The notes below the pieces were generated by a model that searched no databases, was not told where the DNA came from, and saw nothing but the letters and a program-made list of their open reading frames with translations. Positions 19,568 to 29,141 of a stretch of DNA of 64,000 nucleotides are shown in pieces. This DNA comes from Vallitalea guaymasensis (GTDB taxonomy: Bacteria; Bacillota; Clostridia; Lachnospirales; Vallitaleaceae): contig NZ_CP058561.1 of NCBI RefSeq assembly GCF_018141425.1, positions 744,001 to 808,000 on the forward strand, in the 5' to 3' direction. How positions within the stretch are numbered: position 1 is the stretch's first letter; each line of letters starts with the position of its first letter. Both the position numbers and the translations under genes were made by a program.

Positions 19568-20248
19568 CTACTTAAAAACTACTGCCCCAATAACAGAAAT
19601 AATTATCAAGGCAAGGCATATATAATCTTGTATATAGAAATGTATATTGACCACACTTGTCTTTCTTACTGGATTTTCTATTCCTCTAGTGACAGCAGCA
19701 GCACTCAATTCTTCTGCTGTATTAGTAGCAGAAATCATAAGAGGAACTAGATAACACTCTAATTTAGCCACGCCTTTAACTTTTCGTAGCTTCATTGCAT
19801 CCCTTATATGACCTGTTTCTTCTTTTATTGAAGGGAAATATCGCATAGTCACCGAAAGAGGAATTATAATCTGTTCTGGTAAATGCCATTTTCTTAGAGC
19901 CAAAACAAAATATCTAACTTCTGTTGTCTTCACAATTAGAGTTCCTACTATTAAGCACGGGAAAATCTTTCTAACATAAAATACTAAAAAAGAAAATGTA
20001 TCTCTTATGAATTTTGGTCCATAAGGTAATATATAATATTGTAGCATTAAAGTAATTCCAAATAAAATAATCCACTTCACACTAGCCTTGTAGCACTTAG
20101 CATATACTAACATAATTATTAGTAAAGCTATCAGACCAACCTCAACGTATATTGACCGCTGAGTAAATGCAGCTATATTAGCTAATATTAAGAATATGAT
20201 TTCTGCTCTAGGATCAAAAACTAATGTCTTTTCTTTATTTTCGAACAT
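19568..20248 (-). CDS. ECF transporter T component, module A
   Basis: 226 residues, about five membrane helices. The coupling region carries MKLRKVKGVAKLE and AAAVTRGIENPVRKTS, matching the two short cytoplasmic motifs of EcfT/CbiQ proteins (the usual A-R-G is T-R-G here). It connects the S component to the double ATPase. It begins almost immediately after the S-component stop. Confidence 0.88.
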   Translation of the reverse strand: MFENKEKTLVFDPRAEIIFLILANIAAFTQRSIYVEVGLIALLIIMLVYAKCYKASVKWIILFGITLMLQYYILPYGPKFIRDTFSFLVFYVRKIFPCLIVGTLIVKTTEVRYFVLALRKWHLPEQIIIPLSVTMRYFPSIKEETGHIRDAMKLRKVKGVAKLECYLVPLMISATNTAEELSAAAVTRGIENPVRKTSVVNIHFYIQDYICLALIIISVIGAVVFK

Positions 20249-20251
20249 TAT

Positions 20252-20863
20252 TTATACTATTCCCGCTTTCTGAAAATGCTTATTAAAGAGAACTTTTGTT
20301 ATTATTCCACCTATGACAGCTCCAATGATCGGTGCTACTATGAGCACAATAAGCATTCCTGTAGAAGATACTGCTTCTAGATTAGCGACGTAATCAGCAG
20401 ACATCCCCTGCTCTTTTATCTGCGCAAAGAAACTATCCCTGAACAACCAGATTGGTAATGGTGAACCAATCATACCTAGAGAAAAAAATACAAACGCTAA
20501 CATATTACCAAGGTAACTTCTATAATTGGTAACAAAACGAATTATTTCAGCTATTAAACAAGATACTACAAAAGTTATAAGGATTACCAAAGTAAATTGC
20601 CCTGTTAAAAAGTATAAAAGTCCCGTTATGATTCCCATAACAAATACTGCACCTGTTTTTTGAACCTTAGAAACCATTATCATAAAAGGTACACCTGTCA
20701 AAAGAGCTATAATCCCCGGCATTAAAATCCAAATAACCGGTGACAATCCAGATGAAATCATAATAATAAAATTAATTATAAAATAAATAGCAGAGAAAAT
20801 TCCAATAGTTATGAGATCTTTCCCTTTCAATGCTTTACTTCCACTTGTTCTTATTGTTGCCAT
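20252..20863 (-). CDS. MptD-type ECF transporter S component, module A
   Basis: 203 residues, about five to six hydrophobic helices. The N-terminus KALKGKDLITIGIFSAIYFIINF and GLSPVIWILMPGIIALLTGVPFMIM fit the MptD/Trep_Strep family of putative ECF substrate-binding subunits. It should set the substrate specificity of module A, and is paralogous to the protein at 28316. The leader is 230 bp or more long and begins at a promoter with a perfect Fur box. Confidence 0.88.
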   Translation of the reverse strand: MATIRTSGSKALKGKDLITIGIFSAIYFIINFIIMISSGLSPVIWILMPGIIALLTGVPFMIMVSKVQKTGAVFVMGIITGLLYFLTGQFTLVILITFVVSCLIAEIIRFVTNYRSYLGNMLAFVFFSLGMIGSPLPIWLFRDSFFAQIKEQGMSADYVANLEAVSSTGMLIVLIVAPIIGAVIGGIITKVLFNKHFQKAGIV

Positions 20864-21093
20864 ATCTTTATTATTCCTCCCTAATTTTGATATCCTATAT
20901 AGTCACATGCATATAACTATATTCTTCCTAAATGTCTAACAGCCCAAATACCAACCTATTATAACAACGCATCATTATAATTTCTGCTCCATTTCGACTT
21001 AACTATTCCATTTAGGCATTTTTATTTTATTATCGCCATATAAACTTATAAACATAATTTACTTAATAAAATGCAAATCATGTTTATACTGTA

Positions 21094-21186
21094 ACTATAA
21101 ATCCATGTATTCAGGTGTCAAACATTAGGCTAATGATAATAATTATCATTATTAATAATATTATCAAGTTTTCATCCCTCTGTCAA
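21094..21186 (-). promoter_or_regulatory. Tandem promoters with a perfect Fur box, module A
   Basis: Minus strand. P1: TTGACA (21186-21181), 17-bp spacer, TAATAT (21163-21158). P2: TTGACA (21121-21116), 16-bp spacer, TATAGT (21099-21094). Between them AATGATAATAATTATCATT at 21132-21150 is a perfect palindrome and contains TGATAAT-A-ATTATCA, the 7-1-7 Fur box of Bacillus. It covers the P1 start site and abuts P2. This points to iron repression of the module. Confidence 0.85.
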
Positions 21187-21264
21187 TATCATATAACTAA
21201 GAAATTGTATCATTCTGGTTTTCACATCTTATATAAAAGTAACTTAGCCATTAATACCTAAGTT

Positions 21265-21511
21265 CAGAAGAAAAAGGGTTTTGTGATTATATTGAAGGGG
21301 ACTACAAGCAAAATAGTATATATATATGTGAAGTAGTGAGACAGGACGTCGAATCCAGCTTTTAATCTGACAGCCCTACTGGACTGTCAGGAATAATAAT
21401 GGACTCGATGTCCATTATTATTCGTTGAGCTCAGGACGAGCAAGTAGCTGGCGTAACATATATATATACTATTTTGCAGAAACCAAGTCAGAACAAATCG
21501 TTTTTTCTGAC
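21265..21511. repeat. 240-bp foldback element, copy 1
   Basis: An imperfect 16-bp terminal inverted repeat (21269-21284 with 21493-21508) encloses a perfect 22-bp inner stem (21308-21329 with 21456-21477). Inside are hairpins around CTGACAG/CTGTCAG (21367-21390) and GGACTCGATGTCC with AT-rich flanks, and a GCTC-AGGAC-GAGC hairpin. The right end holds its own GTCAGAA/TTCTGAC hairpin. Copy 2 at 49946-50192 has the same length with few changes. No open reading frame is evident. It lies 20 bp after the stop of the ABC gene at 21531. Confidence 0.9.
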
Positions 21512-21530
21512 TTAGTAACAATATTTTAAT

Positions 21531-23252
21531 TTAGTCAGCTATATTGACATTCAATTTTTCTTCTGCCTCCCACATATCATAATATTTCCCTTTTCTCTTA
21601 AGAAGTTCATCATGAGTCCCCTTCTCTTTTATCTTACTATCTCCCACAACAAGTATCTGATCAGCGTTTTTAATAATGGAAAGTGTATGCGCAATCATAA
21701 TAACTGTCTTCTTATTTTTCAATAAATTAGCGATAGCATTCTTTACAGCCAGCTCATTCTCAATATCTAATGATGCCGTAGCTTCATCCAATAGAAGAAT
21801 AGGACTGTTTTTAAGGATAGCCCGTGCAATGGATAACCTTTGTCTTTCTCCACCAGAGAATTGATTACCATTTTCCCCAACTGGTGTATCATATCCCAAT
21901 TCCAGCTTTTCAATAAATTCTTCACAGTTAGCAAGTCTACAAGCTTCTTCTATCTCTTCATCTGTAGCAGAAGAACGAGCATATCTTATATTATTCCTTA
22001 TAGTATCATTAAACAAAAATACATCTTGATCAACCATTGAAATCTGACTAAGCACCTTAGCTGCATCAATATCCTTAATTGAAATTCCTCCTATTTTTAT
22101 TTCACCTGAATCAGGTTGATAATATTTGGAAATAAGATTAAGAATAGTTGATTTCCCCGAACCTGAGTCACCTACAATAGCCGTTAATTTTTGATTTTCA
22201 ACTAACAAATTTACTCCTGCTAACACAGGTTTATCTTTATCATAAGAAAAAGTTACATTATCAAATTCAATATTATGAAATCTAGGACTAAAAGCTATAT
22301 CTCTTTCTACCTCTTCTTTTTCCTGGATAACATTATTAATATGCCATTTAGATATCATTAAATTTTTATAAGAAGTCAAATCTACAAAAATAACCCCTGC
22401 AAGTTTAGACGAGAATATAGGTAATATGCTTAACATAAATAATGTAGGTGCATCAAAAGCATTAGTATTAAGACCATGCCAAGCAATCAATATCATAATA
22501 GGTAAAGTACACCATGATAAAACACTGAATACCATACCAATAGGTATAACATTTTTTTCATATACATAACTGATATTACTATATGAATACATAGAATCAG
22601 ACACAGTCTTATTTTTTGTACCACCAATACCATAAGCACGGAAGGTTTGGATTCCTGTTATATATTCAACTATATTACTCACATTATCTGCCATTATCCT
22701 GTTTTTCTCATTACCGTATCTCTTAACCGAACGAAACGAAAACCACAAAGTAGGTATTAATAGCAAATATCCTATTAACATTGCCAAACCAGCTGGAACA
22801 TAGATAGTAAATATGAAAATAATCAACATTGTTGAAAGAGAGATATTTTTAGCAATATCACCAGCTTTATGTGTAAGAATTTTTTCATAGTTGTTTACAT
22901 CATTTGTTGCAACATTGATATATTCACCTGTTTGTCCTTTAGTGAACCTGAATAATGGAATTTTCTTTATTTTATCTCCCAAAAACAAACGAATTTGTTT
23001 ACTTATATCAGCCCCTCCAATCTGTCCTTGTGTATAACCAATACTGTATATTATGATACGAACTAGGAAAACAAGTGCAAGTGCACCAGTTGAAGTAAGT
23101 AATAAACTTGAAGTCATATTATTATTCCATAACGCCTTTATACAATCTAGAAGTACTATAAAATTACAACCTGATAACATACCCTCAATAACATTTAACA
23201 CCATAGATAAATAATAATGTCTATTCTTTTTCATGATATTACTTTGTTTCAT
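21531..23252 (-). CDS. ABC half-transporter, second of pair 2 (ECF module B)
   Basis: 573 residues: exporter-type membrane domain (about 1-310) and ATPase domain with GDSGSGKST, FSGGERQRLSIARAILKNSPILLLDEATASLDIEN and AHTLS in place of the usual AHRL at the H-loop. Two ATG codons (23255, 23252) follow GGGAGGAGGT; the second has the better spacing. It overlaps the end of the upstream half by about 14 nt. The partner layout and the ECF context recall YbtP/YbtQ and the equibactin-locus transporters, which import iron-siderophores despite an exporter fold; this comparison is from memory of those families. Confidence 0.9.
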   Translation of the reverse strand: MKQSNIMKKNRHYYLSMVLNVIEGMLSGCNFIVLLDCIKALWNNNMTSSLLLTSTGALALVFLVRIIIYSIGYTQGQIGGADISKQIRLFLGDKIKKIPLFRFTKGQTGEYINVATNDVNNYEKILTHKAGDIAKNISLSTMLIIFIFTIYVPAGLAMLIGYLLLIPTLWFSFRSVKRYGNEKNRIMADNVSNIVEYITGIQTFRAYGIGGTKNKTVSDSMYSYSNISYVYEKNVIPIGMVFSVLSWCTLPIMILIAWHGLNTNAFDAPTLFMLSILPIFSSKLAGVIFVDLTSYKNLMISKWHINNVIQEKEEVERDIAFSPRFHNIEFDNVTFSYDKDKPVLAGVNLLVENQKLTAIVGDSGSGKSTILNLISKYYQPDSGEIKIGGISIKDIDAAKVLSQISMVDQDVFLFNDTIRNNIRYARSSATDEEIEEACRLANCEEFIEKLELGYDTPVGENGNQFSGGERQRLSIARAILKNSPILLLDEATASLDIENELAVKNAIANLLKNKKTVIMIAHTLSIIKNADQILVVGDSKIKEKGTHDELLKRKGKYYDMWEAEEKLNVNIAD

Positions 23253-25008
23253 CATTATTACCTCCTCCCAAGCTATAAGAAGTTTTTCTGGCTTCTTCAT
23301 AATCACGCCAAGCATTTCTGTAATATTCGTTTTTCTGCCTTACTTGTTCATGAGTACCTACACATGATATTGTATTATTTTCTACTACTGCTACTCTATC
23401 GCACTGTAGAACTACACTTAAACGATGGGCAACTATAATAACCGTTTTCCCTTTACAAAGATTCTGAATCCCTTTGTCTATCTCTAGTTGATTTTCTGGG
23501 TCTGCCGCTGAAGTAGCTTCATCCAGTATTAGTATTGGGGCATTCTTAAGAATAGCTCTAGCAATAGCAATACGCTGTTTTTCTCCTCCTGAAAAACGAG
23601 AACCATAACTTCCAACAAGAGTATCATATCCATTAGGCAATGTCATAATGAAATCATCAATTTGTGCTTGTCGTGCAGCTTCTCTAACCTGTTCTAATGA
23701 AGCATTACTTCCCATTCTTATGTTCTCTAAAACGCTACCTCTGGTCAGAAATGTTTTTTGGAAAACTATTGATACATTTTCTAATAATTGTTCATAATCT
23801 ATGTCTTTTACATTCTTATCACCAATCATTACTTTTCCACGATTAACATCATAAAACCTAGCCATCAATTGGACTACTGTACTCTTACCAGCACCAGAAC
23901 GTCCTACTAAAGCTATTTTTTCTCCATCTCTTATATTGATATTACAATCCTTTAATATATTAGTGTCACCATCATAACTGAATTCTACATCTTTCAGTTT
24001 AATTGAATGGCTATCAGGAAATTTACTACCACCTACATAAGCAGGAATATTAAGAATTTCTTCTGCTTTTCTTATTCCATTCAATACTTGTGCAAAGTTA
24101 GTTCCCAGCTCTTGTAATGGTCGTAATTCCGTTAAATATAGCGAGCCTACAAAAGCAAATAATATAAAAGCACTAGCCGTCAATGTCCCTTTCATGAACC
24201 AATAACCACCTATAGGTACAATAAGTAACAACCCACATTCTACAATCACTATATACATGGCATAAGGTGGTCCCATCTTACGAGATATCTTTTTCCAAAC
24301 CGAACATTCGTCTTCCACTGCATTAGAATATTTTGTAAATGACCTGCTTCCCATATTATAAGCCTTAATCAGCTTCATCCCACTGATGTACTCAATCACG
24401 GTTGAATTAAGGTCAGCAATTGATTTTGATGCATTATCCATCATTTCATCTGTTCCTCTGAACATCATTCCCATAACTATAAAAGCAAACACTAGAGGAA
24501 TCAAAGATACAAGAGCCAATTTCCAATTGACTGTACATAGATATATGAATATGGCTATAGGACCACTTATGTAAAATATGAGTTCAGGTAAATGATGAGC
24601 TAAAAACAATTCCAGTTTTTCTATTTCCTCATTTAGAACTGTTTTTATTTCACCAGTGTTACGCTCGCTTAGATTCCCAAGAGGTGCTTTAGCCATATGG
24701 TCTATGACCATACAACGCACTTTAAATAGAGTATTATAGGCTCCTTTATGAGACAATATACCTGATGTACCAAACAATAGAAATCTAAAAATAATCCCAA
24801 GAAAAAGTACTAAGCAATAGTGAATAATAACATTTTCTGTACATGTACGGGCATAAATATTTTCTAGAATCTTATATACAGCATAATATGGAACAGCTGT
24901 ACTCAACCCACTGATTAATGATAATATAACTGCTAAATATAGATAATATCTATCCTTACCAGCCCATTTCAATAATTGTAAAACTAAATCTTTTTTACTT
25001 TTCTTCAT
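23239..25008 (-). CDS. ABC half-transporter, first of pair 2 (ECF module B)
   Basis: 589 residues with an exporter-type membrane domain and an ATPase domain (GRSGAGKST, FSGGEKQRIAIARAILKNAPILILDEATSAADPEN, AHRLS). AAGGAG lies 9 nt before the ATG at 25008; an ATG at 25026 contains that site and is not used as start. The C-terminal Gly-Gly-Gly codons form the ribosome site of the next gene. It is separated by about 110 bp from the AraC gene, with no clear terminator, so the whole S-T-A-AraC-ABC-ABC run may be one transcript. Confidence 0.9.
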   Translation of the reverse strand: MKKSKKDLVLQLLKWAGKDRYYLYLAVILSLISGLSTAVPYYAVYKILENIYARTCTENVIIHYCLVLFLGIIFRFLLFGTSGILSHKGAYNTLFKVRCMVIDHMAKAPLGNLSERNTGEIKTVLNEEIEKLELFLAHHLPELIFYISGPIAIFIYLCTVNWKLALVSLIPLVFAFIVMGMMFRGTDEMMDNASKSIADLNSTVIEYISGMKLIKAYNMGSRSFTKYSNAVEDECSVWKKISRKMGPPYAMYIVIVECGLLLIVPIGGYWFMKGTLTASAFILFAFVGSLYLTELRPLQELGTNFAQVLNGIRKAEEILNIPAYVGGSKFPDSHSIKLKDVEFSYDGDTNILKDCNINIRDGEKIALVGRSGAGKSTVVQLMARFYDVNRGKVMIGDKNVKDIDYEQLLENVSIVFQKTFLTRGSVLENIRMGSNASLEQVREAARQAQIDDFIMTLPNGYDTLVGSYGSRFSGGEKQRIAIARAILKNAPILILDEATSAADPENQLEIDKGIQNLCKGKTVIIVAHRLSVVLQCDRVAVVENNTISCVGTHEQVRQKNEYYRNAWRDYEEARKTSYSLGGGNNDETK

Positions 25009-25120
25009 GTATAACACTCCTTTCATGACTAATAATAAATAATTTATTAATTCTTATCTACTCCAATTGATTGTAAATAGCCCACTTGAAAATAAACCAC
25101 AGCATACGCTTCTGCGAATC

Positions 25121-26092
25121 CTATGGTTTACTTATTACACCACTTTTTCTATATTTTGATGGTGTCATATTAAATTCATTTTTGAATGCTTTTGCGAATT
25201 TTCCTCCATTAGAATATCCACAAGCAAGTGAAATGTCCATTATTGACATATTTGAATCAATAAGAAGCTCTTTTGCTCTCTGCATCTTGCGTATTCTACT
25301 ATAAGAAAAAACAGGATAATCGTATATGCTCTTAAAACCTTTTTCCAGGTCAGTTGCATTCATTCCAACCATCTCAGAAAGTGTCCCAACAGTAATCCAT
25401 TCATCAAGTCTAGTAACTATAATACGTCTAGCTTCTTTTATTTTATCAACTGATGTCTTTGAAAAATAAATCACCCGGTTATCTTTATAATCCGAATCGG
25501 ATAATAAGTATAATAAAAGTTCTGTTATCTTGATTTTCATAAGATAAGTCTTAAACTTATCAGGTAGAACCCATAATTCTTTGAAAATATGTTCAACACT
25601 TTCATTGGCATTACTTATAATGCACGAATCAGTTTCAAATACTTTTTGAAAAAAAGTCTCTTCTCTAAATTCATTGGTACCTAACATATTATTAAGACTT
25701 TTAATAATATCAGGCAAATAAAGCATTACAGTTATTCCTACATACGGTTTTGTAGTAAAATCACAGTACAGAGCATCTGTTTGACAGTTAAATAAAGATA
25801 TATCTCCATCTGACATATAAGCATATCTTTGATTTTTGAACTTAATTTCAACATGTCCTTTTAGACAATAGTTTATCTCTATGGAATCCACATCAATCTT
25901 CATTGTTTTATTCAATGGCTTGAAAAGTTCCATATCATTATAAATAACTTCAACTCCTGGCATAACATTATAACTACGCATAGTACCTTTACCCGCATAG
26001 GAAGCTACCTTATATAATACCGAGTTTTTCTGAGGAATCTGTTTATCAATAATGGATCTGTAGTATGATTGATTTTCCTCTACTCTTCTCAT
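25121..26092 (-). CDS. AraC-family regulator of ECF module B
   Basis: 323 residues. The C-terminal double helix-turn-helix is intact (VGTLSEMVGMNATDLEKGFKSIYD and IMDISLACGYSNGGKFAKAFKNEFNMTPSKYRKS). The N-terminal effector domain is paralogous to that at 17189. AAGGAG precedes the ATG. It lies between the ECF ATPase and the ABC pair, in the same position relative to the ECF genes as in module A. Confidence 0.9.
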   Translation of the reverse strand: MRRVEENQSYYRSIIDKQIPQKNSVLYKVASYAGKGTMRSYNVMPGVEVIYNDMELFKPLNKTMKIDVDSIEINYCLKGHVEIKFKNQRYAYMSDGDISLFNCQTDALYCDFTTKPYVGITVMLYLPDIIKSLNNMLGTNEFREETFFQKVFETDSCIISNANESVEHIFKELWVLPDKFKTYLMKIKITELLLYLLSDSDYKDNRVIYFSKTSVDKIKEARRIIVTRLDEWITVGTLSEMVGMNATDLEKGFKSIYDYPVFSYSRIRKMQRAKELLIDSNMSIMDISLACGYSNGGKFAKAFKNEFNMTPSKYRKSGVISKP

Positions 26093-26129
26093 CTTTAACT
26101 CCTTCTTTTATATAACCTTCATGAATCAC

Positions 26130-27584
26130 TTATACTATAAAAAACTCTTGAAGTTTTTCTATGTTTTTTTCATTAAGAGTAAAATCATCTTTTAACATAC
26201 CATCGTCAAAATGTATAATACGATTGCAAGCTAAAGATATGAATTCATAATCATGGGTTACAATGAATATTATCTTGCCCTTGCAAGCCAATTTTTTGAT
26301 TAAAGCTACAACTTGCAACATGCTGTCGTAGTCAAGACCACTTGTTGGCTCATCAAATACCAGAATGTCTTTTTTACATATCATACTTACTGCCACAGCC
26401 GTCCTTTGTTTTTGACCTCCTGACAATGTATTGGGATGCCTATCTTTGTATTGATAAATTTTCAGATCTTTCATTACCTGTTGTATAAGTTCCGTATCAG
26501 GATTTTTAATGCCAAAATGACATTCATTCTCTACATTTTCACTGAAAAGCTGGTAATTTACATCTTGCATAACCATATAGGATAGCTTTAATCGCTGTTT
26601 ATTACTCACTTTCTTACCTTTCCAGCAAAAGTTGCCTTTACACCCTTTGTGTAAACCGCATACACTTCTTAGAAAAGTAGATTTTCCTGCTCCATTATGT
26701 CCAATGATTCCTATAATTTCTCCATGTTTTGCACTGATAGCAATATCTTTCATAACCACTTTTTTCTTGTATGCTACTGCCATCTCATTAATATCCAGAA
26801 CATCCTCATTAACTTTTTTGGTTTTACTGATTGGTACAATGGTTGATAAATCAGTAGTTCTAAACCCTAATTTTCTTCTTTCATTGAAAGGAATATTTAT
26901 GAATTCATCTTTTTCATATATTTTTTTGATTTCACCTTCTTCAACATGAATAACCCTGTCAATAATATCTCTAAGGTAATACAATCTATGTTCTGCTATG
27001 ATGATTGTTTTACCTTGTTCTTTTAACATTTTAAGAATATCACGTAACTGGGATATGGCATCTACATCCAGATTGGAAGACGGTTCATCAAGAACATATA
27101 TATCTGGGGACATGGCATATATTGAAGCAAATGCGATTTTTTGTTTTTCTCCTCCAGATAACTCAAAAATACTTCTTCCCATTAATTCTGTCAATTTTAA
27201 ATCTTTTTCCGTTTTCCTTACACATCTCTTCAGTTTTTCATGTGGATATGAAAGGTTTTCTATACCAAAGGCTATTTCACTATCTGTATCAACATTAAAA
27301 AATTGTGTACGGGGATTTTGAAACACTGATCCTACTTTTTCTGCAATCTCATACATATTCATTTCCAGAATATCTCTATTATCTATCTTTATACTACCCT
27401 TTAATTCTCCAGAATAAAAATGAGGAATTAACCCATTGATCAACCTTGTTATTGTAGTTTTACCACAACCGCTTTTTCCACATAGAAGAATACACTCACC
27501 GTTTTTTATAGTGATATTAACATTTTTAATTCCATTCTCTTCTTTACCTTGATAAGTAAAAGAAGTATTCTTTATTTCAATCAA
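26130..27584 (-). CDS. ECF transporter fused double ATPase, module B
   Basis: 484 residues, two ATPase domains in tandem: GKSGCGKTT with LSGGEKQKIAFASIYAMSPDIYVLDEPSSNLD, then GHNGAGKST with LSGGQKQRTAVAVSMICKKDILVFDEPTSGLD. It is the paralogue of the protein at 18168. Translation probably starts at TTG 27584, 7 nt after AAGGAGG; an ATT codon directly after it is the alternative. It powers the S and T components encoded just upstream. Confidence 0.92.
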   Translation of the reverse strand: MIEIKNTSFTYQGKEENGIKNVNITIKNGECILLCGKSGCGKTTITRLINGLIPHFYSGELKGSIKIDNRDILEMNMYEIAEKVGSVFQNPRTQFFNVDTDSEIAFGIENLSYPHEKLKRCVRKTEKDLKLTELMGRSIFELSGGEKQKIAFASIYAMSPDIYVLDEPSSNLDVDAISQLRDILKMLKEQGKTIIIAEHRLYYLRDIIDRVIHVEEGEIKKIYEKDEFINIPFNERRKLGFRTTDLSTIVPISKTKKVNEDVLDINEMAVAYKKKVVMKDIAISAKHGEIIGIIGHNGAGKSTFLRSVCGLHKGCKGNFCWKGKKVSNKQRLKLSYMVMQDVNYQLFSENVENECHFGIKNPDTELIQQVMKDLKIYQYKDRHPNTLSGGQKQRTAVAVSMICKKDILVFDEPTSGLDYDSMLQVVALIKKLACKGKIIFIVTHDYEFISLACNRIIHFDDGMLKDDFTLNEKNIEKLQEFFIV

Positions 27585-27596
27585 ACCATTGCCTCC

Positions 27597-28319
27597 TTAT
27601 GTCATAATCGCTATTGTCAACAACCCTGAAAAACAAATAGTACAAATAACATCTGTATATGAGAAACGAATTGTCTGTACACATGTACGGATTTTAGGAT
27701 TCTCAATTCCTCTTGTTACCGCTGCAGCTGAAAGTTCATCTGCAACTTTGGATGCAGACATCATAAGTGGAACATAGGCACATTCTATAGTTTGAAGAGG
27801 TCTAGTTATCAATCCTCTAAATGATGGTGTGACATTTCTCATTTTCATAGCATCTTTTATAAAACTCCAATCCTCTCCTACCATAGGAAAATATCTCAGC
27901 ATAACCGTTAAGGGAATAACTACAGTTTTGGGCATATGTATACGATTCATTGCTGCCATGAATTCGTTGACTCTGGTTGTTGAGATGATTATTCCTCCAA
28001 GCATACCACATGGAAATATCTTTCTTATGAACATACAAAAACTAACTATAATCACCTTAAAGGTTCCGCCAATATATACGGAACCTAACATTTGTATTAT
28101 CAATATCATAAAATAAATTGCTGACATTTTAAAAGTTAATCGGTAAGCACCACTAACTAATCCAAGCAAAATAATAAAACATGCAAGGATTACTTCCAAT
28201 TTTATGGAGCCTGCAAAAAAAATTGATAAATTACCAACTAATAGTATAAATAATTTTGTTCTTGGATCTATATGTACAAGTCCTTGTTTTTTTGTACTTG
28301 TTCCAAATATCATGTTCAT
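27597..28319 (-). CDS. ECF transporter T component, module B
   Basis: 240 residues, about five membrane helices, with the coupling text MKMRNVTPSFRGL and AAAVTRGIENPKIRTC, as in the module A paralogue. The ATG overlaps the stop of the S component (ATGA), so the two are translationally coupled. Confidence 0.88.
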   Translation of the reverse strand: MNMIFGTSTKKQGLVHIDPRTKLFILLVGNLSIFFAGSIKLEVILACFIILLGLVSGAYRLTFKMSAIYFMILIIQMLGSVYIGGTFKVIIVSFCMFIRKIFPCGMLGGIIISTTRVNEFMAAMNRIHMPKTVVIPLTVMLRYFPMVGEDWSFIKDAMKMRNVTPSFRGLITRPLQTIECAYVPLMMSASKVADELSAAAVTRGIENPKIRTCVQTIRFSYTDVICTICFSGLLTIAIMT

Positions 28320-28927
28320 GCTACTATTCCTGCTTTTTCAAATTGTTTCTTTAATAATCTCTTTCCTAATAACGCACTAATGAATGCTAATAGTAATGTT
28401 CCAATAATCATTGCTGGCAACATCCAATCTTTAGCTGTTTCAACCATGGTATTCATATAACTTTGTTCTGTCCCTTTTCCAACTAGATAATCTATGTACT
28501 TGTTTTGATTAATCCATAACATCATATAAGACCCTATTGGATTGAGAGAAAAAATCATAAACCCGATAATATTAAGTTTCATATTGTTGAATTTCCCTGC
28601 TCCTGAAATCAGTTCTGCTACAATTGCAAGCACTATATATGCAACAGACCATAACCAATACATTCCTGTAACAAACATCAGTAGTCCCATTAAAATACCA
28701 AGTATAAGTATTGGACCATGTTTAGGAACTTTAGCTATTAGTAGAAGGTATACAGGACCTGTAAGAAGTGCTACAGCAGGTGGTAATAGAAATGTCAACA
28801 CTGGATTAGGTGCAAAGAATATTCCCCCAATCATTGTCATTACAAAAAACAGTGCTGAAAAAATTCCTGTTACCACTAAATCTTTAATACTAAGTTTTTG
28901 TTTTGAAACAGTTGATAAATTAGACAT
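28316..28927 (-). CDS. MptD-type ECF transporter S component, module B
   Basis: 203 residues, hydrophobic, with KLSIKDLVVTGIFSALFFVMTMIGGIFFAPNPVLTFLLPPAVALLTGPVYLLLIAKV, fitting the MptD/Trep_Strep family and paralogous to the protein at 20252. It should bind the substrate of module B. GGAGG precedes the ATG. The 214-bp region upstream holds a Fur-box promoter and an inverted-repeat operator shared with the divergent AraC gene. Confidence 0.88.
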   Translation of the reverse strand: MSNLSTVSKQKLSIKDLVVTGIFSALFFVMTMIGGIFFAPNPVLTFLLPPAVALLTGPVYLLLIAKVPKHGPILILGILMGLLMFVTGMYWLWSVAYIVLAIVAELISGAGKFNNMKLNIIGFMIFSLNPIGSYMMLWINQNKYIDYLVGKGTEQSYMNTMVETAKDWMLPAMIIGTLLLAFISALLGKRLLKKQFEKAGIVA

Positions 28928-28970
28928 ATATTAATCCTCCTATTTTAGTAATCTCTTTATTTCATATCAC

Positions 28971-29078
28971 CTTATTGACAAAGCAATTATGATTAATTAA
29001 AATAGCAATAGACTGATTTATTGCTATATTGCTGTCAATAAGTATACAATGCTCTAGAGAAAATGACAATGATTCTCA
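28971..29078. promoter_or_regulatory. Divergent promoters, Fur box and AraC-type operator, module B
   Basis: Minus strand: TTGTCA (29069-29064), 17-bp spacer, TATACT (29046-29041). A Fur-like box TGACAAT-G-ATTCTCA at 29064-29078 (12 of 14 arm positions match) overlaps this -35. Plus strand: TTGACA (28975-28980), 17-bp spacer, TAAAAT (28998-29003). Four AGCAAT half-sites lie symmetrically: 28982-28987 and 29004-29009 in one direction, 29020-29025 and 29028-29033 in the other, inside nested inverted repeats. This suits binding by an AraC protein. Confidence 0.75.
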
Positions 29079-29141
29079 AATACATTCGCCTAATCCTAGT
29101 AAAAAATCGTCTAATCATGGCATTAGGGGGAGGAATTAAAA

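Noticed and set aside
21265-21511. Hammerhead ribozyme, group I/II intron or HEARO-type RNA in the foldback element
   Set aside because: The hammerhead CUGAUGA/GAAA core is absent, no domain V-like hairpin was recognised, and no linked protein gene is present. Identity left open.
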